DNA of 64,000 nt, from assembly GCA_016271365.2 (NCBI GenBank), contig CM057459.1, forward strand, positions 821,683,001 through 821,747,000. Reading direction: 5' to 3'. The DNA is from Neoceratodus forsteri (Eukaryota > Chordata > Ceratodontiformes > Ceratodontidae). The notes beneath the pieces were generated by a model, which saw only the letters and a list, made by a program, of their open reading frames with translations, did not search any database and had not been told where the DNA came from. Shown one piece after another: positions 42,639 through 55,166 of the stretch. How positions within the stretch are numbered: position 1 is the stretch's first letter; each line of letters starts with the position of its first letter. The translations under genes and the position numbers were made by a program.

Positions 42639-43324
42639 GAGAATCATGACCCTCATCATTGTCCCCACTCTTATTAGAAAGTGCATTAAGTAATTTTGGA
42701 ATATGCTGAACAGTTTGTTTTTAAAATACATTTTGGGATGTTCACTAGAAAACAATTTAGTTAAGTTATGAGAAGAATTTATAACAGATTTAGTAGAATC
42801 TTGATCATTATATGTTGAAAGATCAGTAAATTCAGTGTTTAACAGATGCACAATCACACAAATGTCATTAATTTCATTGCAATCAACTATAAGCTTAGGT
42901 TTACGACTACTTAGAACAGAAATATTATTTTTTAAAGGTATTTCCAATTGTCCTCAAACTGAGTCTTAACATATTTGGCCTTGGATGAATAAATCAGATA
43001 TTGACACCTATTTCTAGCTTGACAATATTTTTCCTAAAGGCTGTCCCACTGGTCTATCAGCCTTTTAATTTCACTTGCAACCCACCCATTATTTTGACCT
43101 CCTAAATTTCTTTCTAAGAGGAAAAAATTTATTTTGTATTGAAAGTTTCGGTAGTTGAATATAAAAGAAGTCAAGAGCACAGTCCACTGATGGAATGGCA
43201 TCCAAAAAATACCAGTCCAATGACTTAACCCACAATTGAACTTCTCCCAAATCAACCCAATCAAACAATGTGAAATTGCAAATCTTGTCAGAATTCCTTT
43301 TATATACCACAAGAAATTCAAAAG

Positions 43325-43815
43325 TTGTGCCTGAATGGGGCTACAGTATCAGTGATGGAAATGTATGGGAAACCATGGCTTTAGATGTGTCCCCTTTCCT
43401 CCAGGGAGCACTAAATAAAATGTGCACAAAATGCATTTTAAACATCTGTTTAGCAAGTAATGGACAGTGTGTGTCATGTAATGGACTGCACTTTGATGTT
43501 TATGCTTACATGCACAGTGCGTGACGTGTGGTAATGTGCATACTACAGTATGTGAAAATTGAGCTTTTTATATATACAGTGGTATCAGCATTTGCATTAG
43601 GGCCTTATAAAAGAGCTGCTATTGTTGCCAGACAATATTTTTTCACAACATGCAAACTCCCAGGAGAGAAAAATATGCCAGTGGTGGAAATCTCTGAGAA
43701 ACTATAGCATTGGATGTGTCCCCTTTCCTCCCAAGAGCACTTAATGAAATGTGGCATCTCACCTATGTTTTATACACATTAATGTGTACTGTGTGATATC
43801 ATGGTGGGGGGGGTG
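43325..43815. repeat. ~329-bp tandem duplication
   Basis: The block gatgtgtcccctttcctcc occurs at 43384 and 43713, each preceded by a tggaaat...ga(a/g)a(a/c)(a/c)cta(t/c) stretch and followed by agcactaaataaaatgtg / agcacttaatgaaatgtgg. About 150 bp of each unit remains alike. The period is close to that of the array at 15.2-21.3 kb but the sequence is different. Confidence 0.75.
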
Positions 43816-45640
43816 ATTTTAATGTAATATTTCACAATGTAATCATTTTTACAGTGCAGTATAGTGACCTCTACATTCTAACATTGTAACATTTTATTAT
43901 GGATGAAATAATCTTAAGTATAAATACACAATATAGTAAATCTCTTACAAAACAAATTGTGACAGGAAAAATAATTCAAACAACTACAGTAATACAATAA
44001 AGTACAGTACAATACACTGTCTTTTTCACATTCCTGTTGCACATCCTAGCTTGGCAACAATGACAGCCAACATACTGTGCTAGTAGACAATGTAGTATTT
44101 CCAGTGTCTTCTTTTCACCATCTTCAAAAATTGCTTGATGGCACCAATACATTCTTGCTTTGTCTATGGTTCCCTCTTTCTCCTGATAAATGTTTTCATG
44201 GCATGCAACACCATCACAATAGGATGTGTATGTGTAGGCCTGGTGTGACAAATATAAAAAAAACTTACTCTACATACAAACATATGGGATACTTTTATAA
44301 AATTAGAGTTAATATAAAACCAAATATGCACTGCAGGCTATTGAATCTCCCACTGCTGCCTACTGCTCATATGTGAGCTGTGGGGGATTTTGTGATTTGT
44401 AGTAACATTCAGTGTCAGTCTAGAAATAAGCAAAATTAATCACATGCAAACTGCTATACTGCATTAAACAGTAAGAAAACCAAAATGTTTTAGCATAAAA
44501 ATGCACATTGGGATCAGCTTCAGATGGATCTGGGGACCTTTGTGCTGGCTGTTTCACTTTAAGCGCACAAAAAAATAGTACTGTACATGTACAAAGCCAA
44601 GTACTGGAAAACAATAGACTAGGCCTCAAGTAGGCCTCAAACCACATGTAAGATGGTCTCCTGCTATAAATAAATAAATAAATAAATAAATAAATCAAAA
44701 ATAAAAAAGTGCAATACCTATACATAAGGTACAGAAAAAAGTAAAAAAAGAGAAAGCAATAAATGAGTGAAAGCAATAAAGGAACTATAGAATCGTTAAA
44801 CACTTGTATGTGCTCATTGTCTTGTGTATTGATTTATTGTTTGCAATGTTAAAGTGATTTTGTGAGGATTTGCTGATGCCTTTTTCACATAGTATGCCAT
44901 TGCCTCCCATGCTTCAAATGTTGAAGTTACAAATTATTTTGTTAAAAAAATCTGTCATAGTCATTTTTATTTATGTTTTATCAGCACTGTGTCCTCCAGT
45001 TTTCTGTGTGTAGCAACACCCCCAGAATAATGTCATGCAAGGGAACTGTCAATGTTCTGCATACAGCACCAAGGAATTCTGGATAAATTATAATGTTGAT
45101 GTAAATGTTAGTTACTCAGAAGTGCAGTCCCTTTGTTTGGTGGAGATGACTGTGCATAATATGTAGATGTTCATTGCAAGGCATTGTGGATACAATAAGT
45201 TGTTTTCCAGTTCTCTTATTGTGAGGTGCAGTTTCATATTTCTCTAGTGGCTTCAACAATAAAAGCTCTCATGTTTATTTTCAAAAGAAGCCACTGTGCA
45301 TATAGCATCTAGCTGACAAGATTTCTTTACTGAGAGATTTACAGTAGTGTCCTATGTTGGCAGTGTAGATGTCTGCAATACCAAGACTGACCAACAGTGG
45401 TCTCTGTTTCAAAACAGTGCTCAAAAACGTTTTTTCCTTGCATGATGTCACACTTGGGGGGTTGAAGTACTGAGAAAAAAAAGGGGACGGGTTATGCAAA
45501 TGAAGCAGAGCACAGAAATAAAAACATTTATTTCATGTAAAATTGCTTTTTTTGGCAGTTTGAATGGTAGGAGACTGAATCTCAACTCCTGCAGGTCACT
45601 ACAGTTTACTACTCCCATCTGCTACAGCAAACCTCACAAA
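43816..45640. other. AT-rich intergenic sequence with an (ATAA)n run
   Basis: Contains a clean (taaa)n run at 44666-44695 and several A/T runs. Short open frames (for example 44420-44803 minus) are low-complexity read-through. I see no gene, LINE or array here. A ttgcaag-type repeated style near 44820-45280 is too weak to call. Confidence 0.45.
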
Positions 45641-45649
45641 ATCACTTTA

Positions 45650-46086
45650 AGGGTAAAGGTGTCCATTAAAGTCCCCCAAATGCCCAGGTTGTTAAAAAAA
45701 AGGGTAAAAATGTTTTTCAGGCAAAATTGTATGCTGTCTGAGAAGCTAAGTGCTGCTTAAATGTTTCATGTAAGCCAGTTATTTTGCATCACAAGCAACA
45801 GACAAAAGCAATTATAACTTTTGAATTTCTTGTGGCACAAACAGGAGATTCAGTGCAAATGTTATACAATGTGTCTCTTGAAATCCCCCAAATGTCCATG
45901 TTGTTAGAAACATGGTAAAGTTTTTTTTTTTTTCTGGGAAAATCTGTGTGTTGTCTCTGAAGCAGAGTGTAGCTTACATGTGTCCTGTGAGCCAGTATAT
46001 TTGATTCACAAGCAACATACAGAAGCAATTCTAACTTTTGAATTTCTTTTGGCACAAACATGAGATCTGGTAAACATGTTCCCTAA
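45650..46086. repeat. ~215-240-bp tandem array, left part
   Basis: Units open with aaagtcccccaaatgcccagg (45670) and aaatcccccaaatgtccatg (45879). Each contains a T-run, a tgtgttgtct(c/g)...agcagagtg(t/c)agc block, a cacaagcaaca block and a tttgaatttctt block with acaaacatgaga. The same unit continues at 50002 across CR1-E. Confidence 0.85.
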
Positions 46087-46249
46087 TACGTATATATGAA
46101 CATAGGTACTTGCCAGCAGATAAAGGCCTTCTGTTGAGTCTGCTCGATTGTGCAGCTAGCAGCCCTAATACTGCAGTTGTCCATCCATCCCTTCCCCTCC
46201 CCCCTCCAGTGACCCTCCCTCTTACCCTGTCCCATCCCCTTTTGAAACT

Positions 46250-48960
46250 GCCCACTGTAGTACAGGATACCACCTCCTCTGGTAATATGTTCCACCCTGT
46301 CACCACCCTCTCCATAAAAAAGTATCTCCTCATTTCCCTCCCGAACCTTCCCCCTCCAATCTCAGATTGTGCCCTAGGGTATCCCCCGTCCTTACCTGGA
46401 AAAGCCCCACCATGTCCATCTTATTTATTCCCTTCATGTACTTGAATGTTTCAGTCATGTCCCCACCTGTCCCTCCTCTCCTCCAGGGAGTACATGTTCA
46501 GCTCCCTCAGCCTACTCTCATAGGGCAAGTCCCCTAATCCCTGGATCATTTTTGTTGCCCTAAGCTGCACCACTTCCAGCAACCTAATGTCCTTCTTCAG
46601 GCGCAGCCACCAGAACTGCACGCAGTACTCCTTGTGTGGTCTAACCAGTGACCTACACAGCAGCAGGATCACCTTACTCCTCCTCCTCCTCCTATGCCAT
46701 GCCTGGAGGATATGCCTCAGGCAATACAATGCAGCTTCCTGTTAGCCTTAGCAGCTGCCTTTCTACATTATGCGGAGTTGTTCATTGCTTCCGTTATGAC
46801 CACCTCCAGATTCTTCTCCTCGTCCATCTTGGCTAGCTGAATCCTCCCTAACTGATAGCTCCTCCTTGTTTTTTTGCTCCTAAATGTAGCACCTTGCATT
46901 TCTTGGCATTGAAACCCAGCTGCCAAGTGTCTGATCATGCCTCCAATTTTGCCAGATCATCGTGCAACCCCCTCCACCTCTTTAAGTCATCCACTGCTAC
47001 CCCCATCTTGGTGTCATCTGCAAAAATGCTGATCTTGCTCCTGATGCCTATTGGGATGTCTGCTATGAAGATAGCAAACAACATTGGCCCCAGCGCAGAG
47101 CTCTGTGGCACCCCACTTGTCACTGCCCTGGGCAATGAGAGCTCCCCTCCCACCACCACCCTCTGCTATCTCCCTTGAAGCCAATTCACAACCCAAACCA
47201 CCATCTTAGCCCCCACCCCTGTGCCTCCCAGCTTACTACCTAGCCTTCCATGCGGCATCAAATCAAATGCCTTACTGAAGTCCAGGTACAGGACATCCAC
47301 TGCATGGCTCCTGTCCAATTGCCTGGTTACCCAATCATAGAACTCTACCAGGTTGGTCTGACAGGATCTGCCTGAGAAAAATCCATGCTGCCTGCTGTCC
47401 TGCAGCCCCTTAGCCTCTAGGAGGGAAATCAGCCTCTCTTTCAGGATTGTGTCCATCATCTTTTCCATGATGGATGTGAGGCTTACTGGTCTGTAGTTCC
47501 CTCGTTCATCCTTGGGGCCACTCTTGTGGAGGGGCACCACATGTGCCATCCTTCCATCCTGTGGTACACTCCCAGATTCCAGGGAGGCATTGAACAGGTC
47601 TGCCAGGGGTTCTGCCAGGTCTTCTGCTAGCTCCCTTAGCAGCCTGGGGTGTATGTTATCCAGCCCTGGTGCCTTGTCCAATTTCAGTGCCCTCAAGCCC
47701 TCCAGCACCCTGCCCACTGGTATTTCCCTGTATGTTTCCTCTTCCCCTCCAGTGCCCACCCCCCAACCACCCTGGGTACTGTTTCCCCTTTCTCTTTAGG
47801 CAATACGGAGCAGAAGTACTTGTTTAGTGCTTCTGCCTGTTCTGCTCTTGTATCCATCCACCCATCCTCCCTTTTAATCCTTACTATTTGGTCTCTGAAA
47901 CTCCTTTTCCCCCCCCACGTACCTGAAGAAATCCTTCTCCCTATCTTTAATGCCCTGTGTTAGCCTGAGTTCCTTGGATGCTTTGGTTGCCCAGACTGCC
48001 CTTGTCACCTCCTTTGACTCCTTCAGGTATTCCTCTCTGTCTTCCCCTTCCCTGTTCTTTAGTACCTTCTAAAGGCAACTCTTTTCTTTCTTATTTTCTC
48101 CATGACCACCTGCTCACCCAGCTAGGCTTCTTGGCCCTAGCCGTCTCAATCTGGACCCTTGTACATGTTGTGGTTGCCTCCTCAATACCCCACTTAATGA
48201 CCTCCCACCTCTGAGTAGTGTCCATATCTGGACTGATCCTGGCCAGATACCCCTGTACTATTTCCCTCATCCTCCTGAAGTCAGCCCTTCTGAAGCCTAA
48301 CACCCTTGTGGCTGATCCTATTCCCTCTTTCCCCATGTCTATCCTGAACTACACCAAGTGGTGGTCACTCCCAGCAAGCAGTTCCTCCACCTTCAGCTCC
48401 CTTACAAACTCAACATTCGCCAGCCTGAAGTCAAGGGTGTTCCCTAACCTGGTTGGCTCTTTGACCATCTGCAGTAGGAAGCTGTACTGTAAGGCATCCA
48501 GAAGTACCTGCTCCCTCCTATTTGTGGTGGATGGGCTACCCCAATCTACTCCCGGCAGGTTGAAGTCCCTCACAGTCACTGTAATGCCCCTTCCGCATGT
48601 CCTTCTGATCTTTCCCACTAGATTCTTGTCTAACTTCCCAGTCTGAGAGGGTGGCCTATATACCACTCCCATCCTGAGGGTCTTATTTTTGGAGTCCAGG
48701 AGCTGCACCCCTAATGACTCTGTGTTGCCCTCCTCACTTTCCTCCCTGACACACTTCAGACCTTCCCTCACATAGAGCGCCACCCCTCACCTTTCCCTTT
48801 TACCCTGCCCCTCCTAAATAACCTATATCCTGGTACTGCCAGTTCCCACTCATGGTAATGGGTGGCCCATGTCTCGGTCATGGCTGCTATATCCACCTCC
48901 CCCTCCACCATGAGAGCCTATAACTCTGCTGTTTTGTTCCCTAGACTCCTAGCATTCAAG
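46250..48960 (-). pseudogene. CR1-E ORF2: endonuclease and reverse transcriptase
   Basis: Endonuclease: NARSLGNKTAEL near 48930, then the open part 48349-48783 (144 codons) with GVVYRPPSQTG, VRDFNLPGVDWG (GDFN changed to RDFN), LDFRLANVEFV and GSDHH. Linker: 48091-48336. RT: the open part 47166-47759 (197 codons) from GLDNIHPRLLREL through NYRPVSLTSIMEK to motif A LDFSKAFDLMPH. Motif B reads TSGVPQSSALGPMLFAIFIAD and motif C is intact FADD near 47030 in 46935-47159. C-terminal domain: LVRPHKEYCVQFWWLRLKKD in 46451-46729 and RYFFMERVVTGWNILPEEVV in 46031-46333. Frames break between these parts. Confidence 0.88.
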
Positions 48961-49930
48961 GTTACTACCCTCCACCCTGCTTCATTCTCCACTCTCCCTA
49001 CTTGCTGTCCCTTTTTGGCACCCCCTTCTGACCTCTCCCTAAGTCCCCTGCTGCCAGCATGGGAAGTAAGCTCATTCAGCTTCCCTGCCTGAGAATTCTG
49101 CTGGACTCCTGCCCACTTGCCTCCCCCACTATAGTTTAAATTCTCATTGTTTGCTAAGTATTCCTCCAGTTTCTGTTTCAAGACCCTCCTTACCTCCCCA
49201 CTTAAGTGAAACCTGTCCTCGGCTTAGAGATCCTAGCCCTCCAATGTCCTTTCCCACACCCCCACCAGCCCATACCCTTTGGATGGACACCATTCCTTTA
49301 GCCTCATGTTAAATTCCACTATCCTCATCTTCCTTGCTGTGCACACCCTGGGTACAGGAAGCACCTCCAAATAGGTTATTGATTTTCCTGCCTCCTTACA
49401 AATCAGGCCCACCTCCTCAAACCTCCCCTGGACTACATCTACCATATTACACGCCAGGTCATTAGTTACCAAATTCAGAACTATATGAGGTTTTTTCCTA
49501 CTCCTTCTAGCATACTTCAGAATGGATTTCCCCACCCTTTCCGCTGTCATGCCTGGCATGGCCTCCACCCATATTCGACTATTCCTCTCCCCTTGCTATC
49601 CCATCTGATCCCTTTCAGAATTGAATCCCCCAGCACTAGGATCCCACCCTCTTGTCCTTGTTCTGTATGCCTTGTCTATCCCTTATCCCTTCCTGCCAGG
49701 CCTTCTGTTCCCAAATGCATCACAGCTATTCCCCCTTCGACCCCTGTCTCTGCCCTGCCTTCCCCCTCCCCATTCTCCCCTGATTTCATCACCCCTCTCC
49801 ACTGGGCTCCACATGCCTCCCCCCCAATGCATCCTTCCACTTATCTCCTCATACCTCCCCTCCTCTTCTTAGCTACTGTCCCCCTGTCCAATCTCCTTTC
49901 TCCCACCCACTGATCCTTACCCATTGAAGC
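48918..49930 (-). pseudogene. CR1-E ORF1 (esterase-like)
   Basis: The open part 49233-49568 (111 codons) covers the centre of the domain: MEAMPGMTAERVGKSI, then PHIVLNLVTNDLA (the GTND box is VTND), SITYLEVLPVPRV and FNMRLKEWCPSKGYGLVGVW. The GDS block (ILGDSI-like) lies upstream near 49620-49640 in another frame. The C-terminal part and ORF1/ORF2 junction are in 48918-49181, ending VVTLNARSLGNKTAEL, which is already the start of the endonuclease. Frames change at least twice. Confidence 0.82.
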
Positions 49931-50001
49931 CCTGCCCCCTTTCGTCATGCTACCAGTGCCCTCTGGGTTGTGAGTAATCTCTTCCTCTTCCTCTTCCAAT
50001 G

Positions 50002-50560
50002 TGTTCTCTAAAGTCCCCCAAATGCCCAGGCTGTTAAGAAAAGATAACATTTTTTCAAGTGGAAAATATGTGTGTTGTCTCTGGAGCAGAGTGCAGCAAA
50101 TGTTTCCTGTGGGACAATGCATTTGAATCACAAGCAACAGACAGAAGAAATGATAACTTTTGAATTACTTATAACACAAACGTGAAATTTGGTGTGCCTG
50201 TTCCCAAGAAGTCCCCTGCCATATCATCTTAGCCCATGCTTCAAAAGAAAGTAGAAAGTAGTTTTCAAGGGGTGCATCTATATGGTGTTGGTGAAGCAAA
50301 GTACAGTGTGGCAGTTTGATTTCCACCTTGAATGTCTGATGGCAGGTCCTGCTTTCACTTCTCTAACACCATAAAGAAGCAAGCATAACTTCTGAATTTC
50401 TTGCTGTATAAACATGACATTCAGTGTATTGATTCCATAGGGTGTCCCATACAGTGGACTCTGGGCCCAGGTTTCAAAACAAAGGGAAACATGACTCCAA
50501 CTGATGCATTTGTAAGGTGTTAGTGAAGCAGTGTGAAGCTCAAAAGTGTGCAAAGACAGC
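50002..50560. repeat. ~215-240-bp tandem array, right part
   Basis: Begins aaagtcccccaaatgcccagg at 50010, a near match to the unit at 45670, and continues with two more diverged units (gcccatgcttcaaaa near 50230 and gcccaggtttcaaaa near 50465). Those share a gtgttggtgaagca / gtgttagtgaagca block and a tctgaatttcttgctgtata block. At least five units exist in total on the two sides of CR1-E. Confidence 0.8.
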
Positions 50561-51464
50561 TTTCAATTCACAAACAGCGTACAGTCACCTGCTGAGAACC
50601 ACCTTTCTCTTGGACAATTAAATAGCTACTGACCTTGGCATTTTGGCTTGTGTAATACCATAGTACAGTATACTTTAGGTAACAGTACAGTGTATGGGAA
50701 AGTTGGTGGATCACCACAAAGTCAGCACAAATGCATATGTGACAGTTGAAAACAATACACTGTAGGGAATGGTGAGGATGCTACTGAATATGGGCAACCA
50801 TTAAAATGGTGACTCATATTCAAGCTATCCCCATTTGCTACCCTGCAAGGGTAGGGACTCTACGTGAAAGCTTGCGTAGGGAAAGCTGACCAGAAGGGGG
50901 GAGAATGAGGGGATGGGAAGGGAAAGGAAAGGGAAGGGGTTTTAGGTGACTGATGTGCCTGCTGCCACTAAGCTAGCCACATGGTGTGGTGGTGAGGGTG
51001 GCTAGCTCTGGTGCAGCATGTAATGGGTTCATTGCTGGGGACTGGCACACGCTGTTTTGCCACTGCCTGCGGTTTGCTTAATTTTTGTTGCTGCAAAGGG
51101 TGTTACACCTCCTCCCTGACATGCACTCCTCCTGGAGTTAGTAATCCTTAAAGGGGGGGTGGTGCAGCCCCCGGCATAAACATTGTTTAGTGCTGCCAGA
51201 TATTGGATGGTGTGAATGTGTATATTGCTGATTTGCTTTTCTGTAATATATACTCGCCATAATAGCAATCTCTGTATTGCGATCAGTATTATGACATGGA
51301 ACCCACTGCAGTAGTGATCAAACGTTACACCTTAATACACTGGCACAAAAATGTCATGAATGTCAATAATGCTTAACATTCAAGTCTGCTTGGATGTCTT
51401 GAATTTGCTGTAACATACTGGTTGTTTCACCAAGTTTATCTAGTTCTATATATACTAATATACT
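50561..51464. other. Spacer, nothing recognised
   Basis: Contains a purine run near 50905-50945 (gggaagggaaaggaaaggga). Short open frames are not convincing. No element ends were found apart from the CR1-F 3' end at 51465. Confidence 0.4.
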
Positions 51465-51526
51465 AACATACTATTTGCCAGCAGATTAGGCCTTATGGTC
51501 TATCGAGTCTGCTCGAACCTAGATCC

Positions 51527-54430
51527 TTAGTTGGGTGCAGAGACCCTCCCATCCCTTGTGCTCCAGAAACCCCTATCATCCATCCCCACCCCCCCGGGAC
51601 CGGCCATCATCTGATACATCCCCTTTCTGTGTCTGTCCCACCCTCTCTCTAAACCCTCCACTGTGGATCTCTGAACCAGCTCACCAGGCAGTGCATTCCA
51701 AGGGTCCACCACCCTCTCAGTGAAAAACCTCCTCCTCTTTCCCCTCACCTTCCATCTTCCAACTTCAAACCATGCCCTCTGGTGATGCCTTCCTGCTTTA
51801 GTCTAAAGATCCCTCCATGTTTACCCTATTTATTCCTTTGAGGTACTTGAGACCTCAATCATGTCCCCCTGTCTCTCCTCTCCTCCAATGAAAACAGGCA
51901 GAGCTCCTCAAGTCTGTACTCATAAGTCAAATCCCTAGCCCTCTCGTATCATCTTTGTTGCCCTCCTCTGTACCCTCTCCAGGAGCTGTATGTCCCTCTT
52001 CAAGTGTGGTCTCCACTACTGTACACAGTACTCAAGGTGTGGTCTAACCAGTCCATTGTACAGTGGCAGAATCACTTCCTTGCTCCTAGGTGATCCCCTT
52101 CGATGCATCCCAACATCCTGTTTGCCTTGCTAGCTGCTCTCCTGCTCTGAGTTATTCATACATGTATCCACCATGACCCCTAGGTCTTTTCCCTATTGAG
52201 GCTTCCAGCGCCTCCTCCCAGGGTGTACCTGTGTTTAGGGTTTCCCAGAACCAAGATGCAACACCTTGCACTTGGTGATATTGAAATTTAATTTCCATGT
52301 GTGAGCCCAGCTTTCCAGGGTGTCCAGGTCCCCTTGCAGGGCCAACCTCCCCTCTTCTCCCTCAACTACTGCTCCCATCTTGGAGTCATCCACGAAGAGA
52401 CTCATTTCACACCCTATACCATCCCTGATGTCCGATATGTATGCATTAAACAGGATTGGACCCAGGACCGAGCCCTGTGGTACCCCACTACCAACCTCTC
52501 TAGGGTTCAAGAGCTCCCCGCAGACCACTACTCTCTGAGTGCATCCAGCTATCCAGTTTTCAATCCATCTGACCATCAAAGGGCCTACTCATAACCCCAT
52601 CAGTTTCTCCACCAGACCATTGTGGGGGACAGAGTCAAACGCCTTGCTGAAGTCCAAGATAATACATCACAGGCTTACCCTGTCCAGTTCTGATGTTACC
52701 CATTCATAGAACTCCACAAGGTTGGTTTGATATGATCTACCTGGCACAAACCCATGTTGCCGACTATCCAGACCTCCACCTCCTCCAAGTAAACCCCAAT
52801 CGTTCCTTTAGTATACTCTCCATTAATTTTCCCACCACAGGTCAAACTGATGGGTCTATAGTTACCTGGTACTTCCTCGACCCCTTTATAGATTGGTACC
52901 ACATGTCCTCTCGCCAATCCCTAGGTACCCTCCCTGTCTCAAGTGACCTGCTGAAAGCTCCGCCGAAATTGCAGCCAGTATGTCCACCAATTCCCATAAG
53001 TGCTCTCAGATGAATGCCATCCGTACAGGAAGTTGTCTTTCTTTAGGGCCTTGAGGGCTAACCACACCACCCGCGGGGATGGCATCATCCGTCCCTTCCA
53101 CCTACTGGTCTTTTATCCTTATCCAGATGTGACACCCTGGGGTACCTTTCCTCCCTTTGCTCCATTTCTGTTGCTCCCCTGATCCCTCCTGCAGCTTCTA
53201 TCCCTTTGTGCCTTGCTTTGTAGATATCCATCTCCCTCCTAGTGAACACAGAGGCAAGTACTTGTTAAATACCTCTGCCTGGTCCTCGCCTCTTCCACCA
53301 CCCTCCTTCTGATCTCAATCTGCTGAGATGGCCCTTAGTTTTCTCCACTCCCCAATGTGCGGAAGAACCCTTTTCCTCCATGTATCCCCTGTGCCAGCCG
53401 CTGCTCTTTACTGGACTTTGCTCCCCTCACCATACGGGTGACTTTTCTAGATGCAAGCTGGTACATTTCCTTATCCCTATCCCCTCTTGTTGTTTTATAT
53501 TTTTTGTAAGCTGCCTTCTTTTCTCTGACTGCTACCTGTACCTCACTGGACCACCAGCATGGTTTATGTGACCTTGCTCCCTTACGTTTCAACTTAGCGC
53601 AGATCCTGACTGCCTCATGAAGTCCCCATTTTATGACCTCCATCTCCTTTCCACACTTGTTGTTGAGGTAATCCCTTCAAGTGATCCTTGAGAATATTCC
53701 CATGCCCATAAAGTCTGCCCCCTGAAGTCCACTGCCAGTGTCCTAGATCTCACCCCACTCCTCCAATGCTTATTTGAAACCAGACAGTATTGTGGTCACT
53801 CCCAGTCAGGGGTCCTGTACAACCATGTCCCTTACAGATCCCCATCTGCAGAACCACATCCAGGACATGCCCCTCCTTGTGGGCTCCATCACATGCTGTG
53901 TTGAAGAACACATCCTGGAAGCCATCCAGCAGCCTCTGCTCCTTGGCCACCTAGGGACATGGTTCCCGAGTTTGTACCTGGCATATAAGGTCCCCATCTA
54001 CCACTCCTTCCCTTTTGGACCACACTGGGCAATGATGTTGTCCAGCAAACCATCCTCTAGAACATCACTCATCCCGGGGGCCTATATGCTACTCCCAGCT
54101 TGACCTTATCTCCTGCTGGGGATCGTGGAAGTGACCCATAAGGCCTCCCGTTTCCTCTGCCTCTTCTACCATAGCAATTTCTATGTCATCTCTAATGAAC
54201 ATAGCCACTCCACCCCCTCTGCCCTCCTTTCTATCCTTCCTAAGCATAGTGTACCCCCTTACATTTAGGTCCCAGTCATGGTTTTTGTTGGCCCATGTTT
54301 CCGTGACTGCCACCACATCCACCCCCCCCCCCGAGCAGCATGGCCTGGAACTCTGGCAACTTGTTTCCCAAGCTCCTGGTAGTTACTAACACTAACCCCC
54401 ACCCCTTATCCCTGATCCTCTTTGTCGACC
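51527..54430 (-). pseudogene. CR1-F ORF2: endonuclease and reverse transcriptase
   Basis: Endonuclease: the open part 54089-54322 begins MDVVAVTETWANKNHDW (intact TETW block), then RGGGVAMFIRDDIE. The SDHNTVWF block is near 53790-53770. Linker: 53335-53643 (KPCWWSSEVQVAVREKKAAY). RT: GNYRPISLTCGGK in 52696-52917, then the open part 52235-52579 with [36 protein letters not shown] and catalytic LFVDDSKM (FVDD). C-terminal: RRRFFTERVVDPWNALPGEL in 51527-51748. Stops and frame changes separate the parts. Motif A region (52580-52690) is in broken frames. Confidence 0.87.
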
Positions 54431-54645
54431 CCACCCAGATTCCCTATACTTCCATCCTCCCCCTGCTCCTCCTGAAACCTCCACCTCCAGTCTGTTTCCC
54501 CCCTCCCCCCCCTTGGGCTTGAAGGCTACTCCCCTCATCTGGAGGGAGGGCTTCTAGTCAGCCCTCCTTATCCCTTTCCCCTTACAAGTTTAAACCCCAC
54601 CTTTCTTGTATGTAGTCAGCCATCCCTGTTTAAGGACTTCCTTCC

Positions 54646-55166
54646 CTAATAGGGCAAGATGAAACCTGTCCTTGGCATATAGTCCCTTATCCTCCCAAAC
54701 TCCATTCCAGTTCCTAACACCCCTAACCCATTCTCTTCACCCCACTTCCTGAGCCAGTCATTAACCTCTGTGACTTCATTTTCTCCACTGGGGCCTTTGG
54801 TACTGGCAATATCTCCAAAAGGAAATGTTGCATCCATTATCCCGACAGACTCTGGCAAGTTCTTGGAACCTTGCTTGATTTCCAAAATGCTATTTCCTCT
54901 AGATCATTAGTTCCCAAATGCACCAGAAATCCGTTTCCTCCACAATCCCTAACCATTTCATACACCATGAACTTTGCTCTGTGCACTGTCAGCCCAGAGA
55001 TACTCACTACCTTCACCTGGCTATGGCATCCCCCCCTGTCCTCCCAATGGATACCCCTAATCATCGAGTCTCCCAGTAACAGAACCTTAACACCGCCATC
55101 ATCCTTATGGTTACCTCCACTATGCCCTCTCAGCCCCTCCCCCTTTATCCATGATTGCAATTTCAT
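54646..55166 (-). pseudogene. CR1-F ORF1, esterase-like domain
   Basis: SGNH/GDSL blocks: VKVLLLGDSMIRGI near 55080-55040, VVSISGLTVHRA, then GGNGFLVHLGTNDLEE near 54945-54900 with intact GTND. After a frameshift near 54880 the domain continues as VNDWLRKWGEENGLGVLG and ends DYMPRTGFILPY near 54650. The catalytic blocks GDS and GTND are preserved. Only the frameshifts disable it. Confidence 0.85.

Larger units (their letters stand above)
40640..43320 (-). mobile_element. LINE (jockey-superfamily, not CR1), interrupted by a DNA transposon
   Basis: Minus-strand LINE ORF2 remnant. The region before the RT (about 43320-42640) has GWVASEIKRLIDQWDSL and KAKYVKTQFEDNWKYL, then a linker in the open stretch 42441-42947. 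After the 933-bp insertion the RT continues: ACIVSVPKAENANSFN near 41595, FQPISILNILSKILEK, a FDLIDHKLL block near 41300, VTHGIPQWSFLGPLLFCFFIN near 41180-41120 and YSED in place of YADD near 41090. The C-terminal TYSEHIGELCEDINQRLGAVYKLK block is at 40735-40810. Frames are badly broken. The GIPQGSILGPLLF and LYKLKSY style differs from both CR1 and the LINE at 1.8-4.4 kb. Confidence 0.78.
46087..50001 (-). mobile_element. CR1-E, 3.9-kb CR1 inside a tandem array
   Basis: Minus-strand CR1 with most of ORF1 and all of ORF2. 5' end near 49995, 3' end near 46090 (ttatctgctggcaagtacctatg, then a short tail). Flanks read tgttccctaa (46077-46086) and tgttctctaa (50002-50011): a 9/10 match at equivalent places of the tandem unit, so either an imperfect target duplication or simply the array itself. 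Both ORFs are broken, but long open parts persist. Confidence 0.88.

Noticed and set aside
44420..44803. 127-codon minus-strand hydrophobic open frame that might pass for a membrane protein
   Set aside because: Its Phe/Leu/Tyr run is translated from an A/T-rich stretch with a (taaa)n repeat. No flanking support.
45879..46086. Long T-run (45919-45934) as a poly-A tail of an insertion
   Set aside because: It sits at the same place as shorter T-runs in the other units of the tandem array, so it is part of the unit.
49485..49913. 142-codon plus-strand Pro/Ser-rich open frame (and similar ones at 48218-48646, 57276-57695, 58674-59000)
   Set aside because: All are antisense to CR1 coding sequence on the minus strand. 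The Pro/Leu/Ser bias is the reverse complement of Gly/Glu/Arg-rich ORFs.
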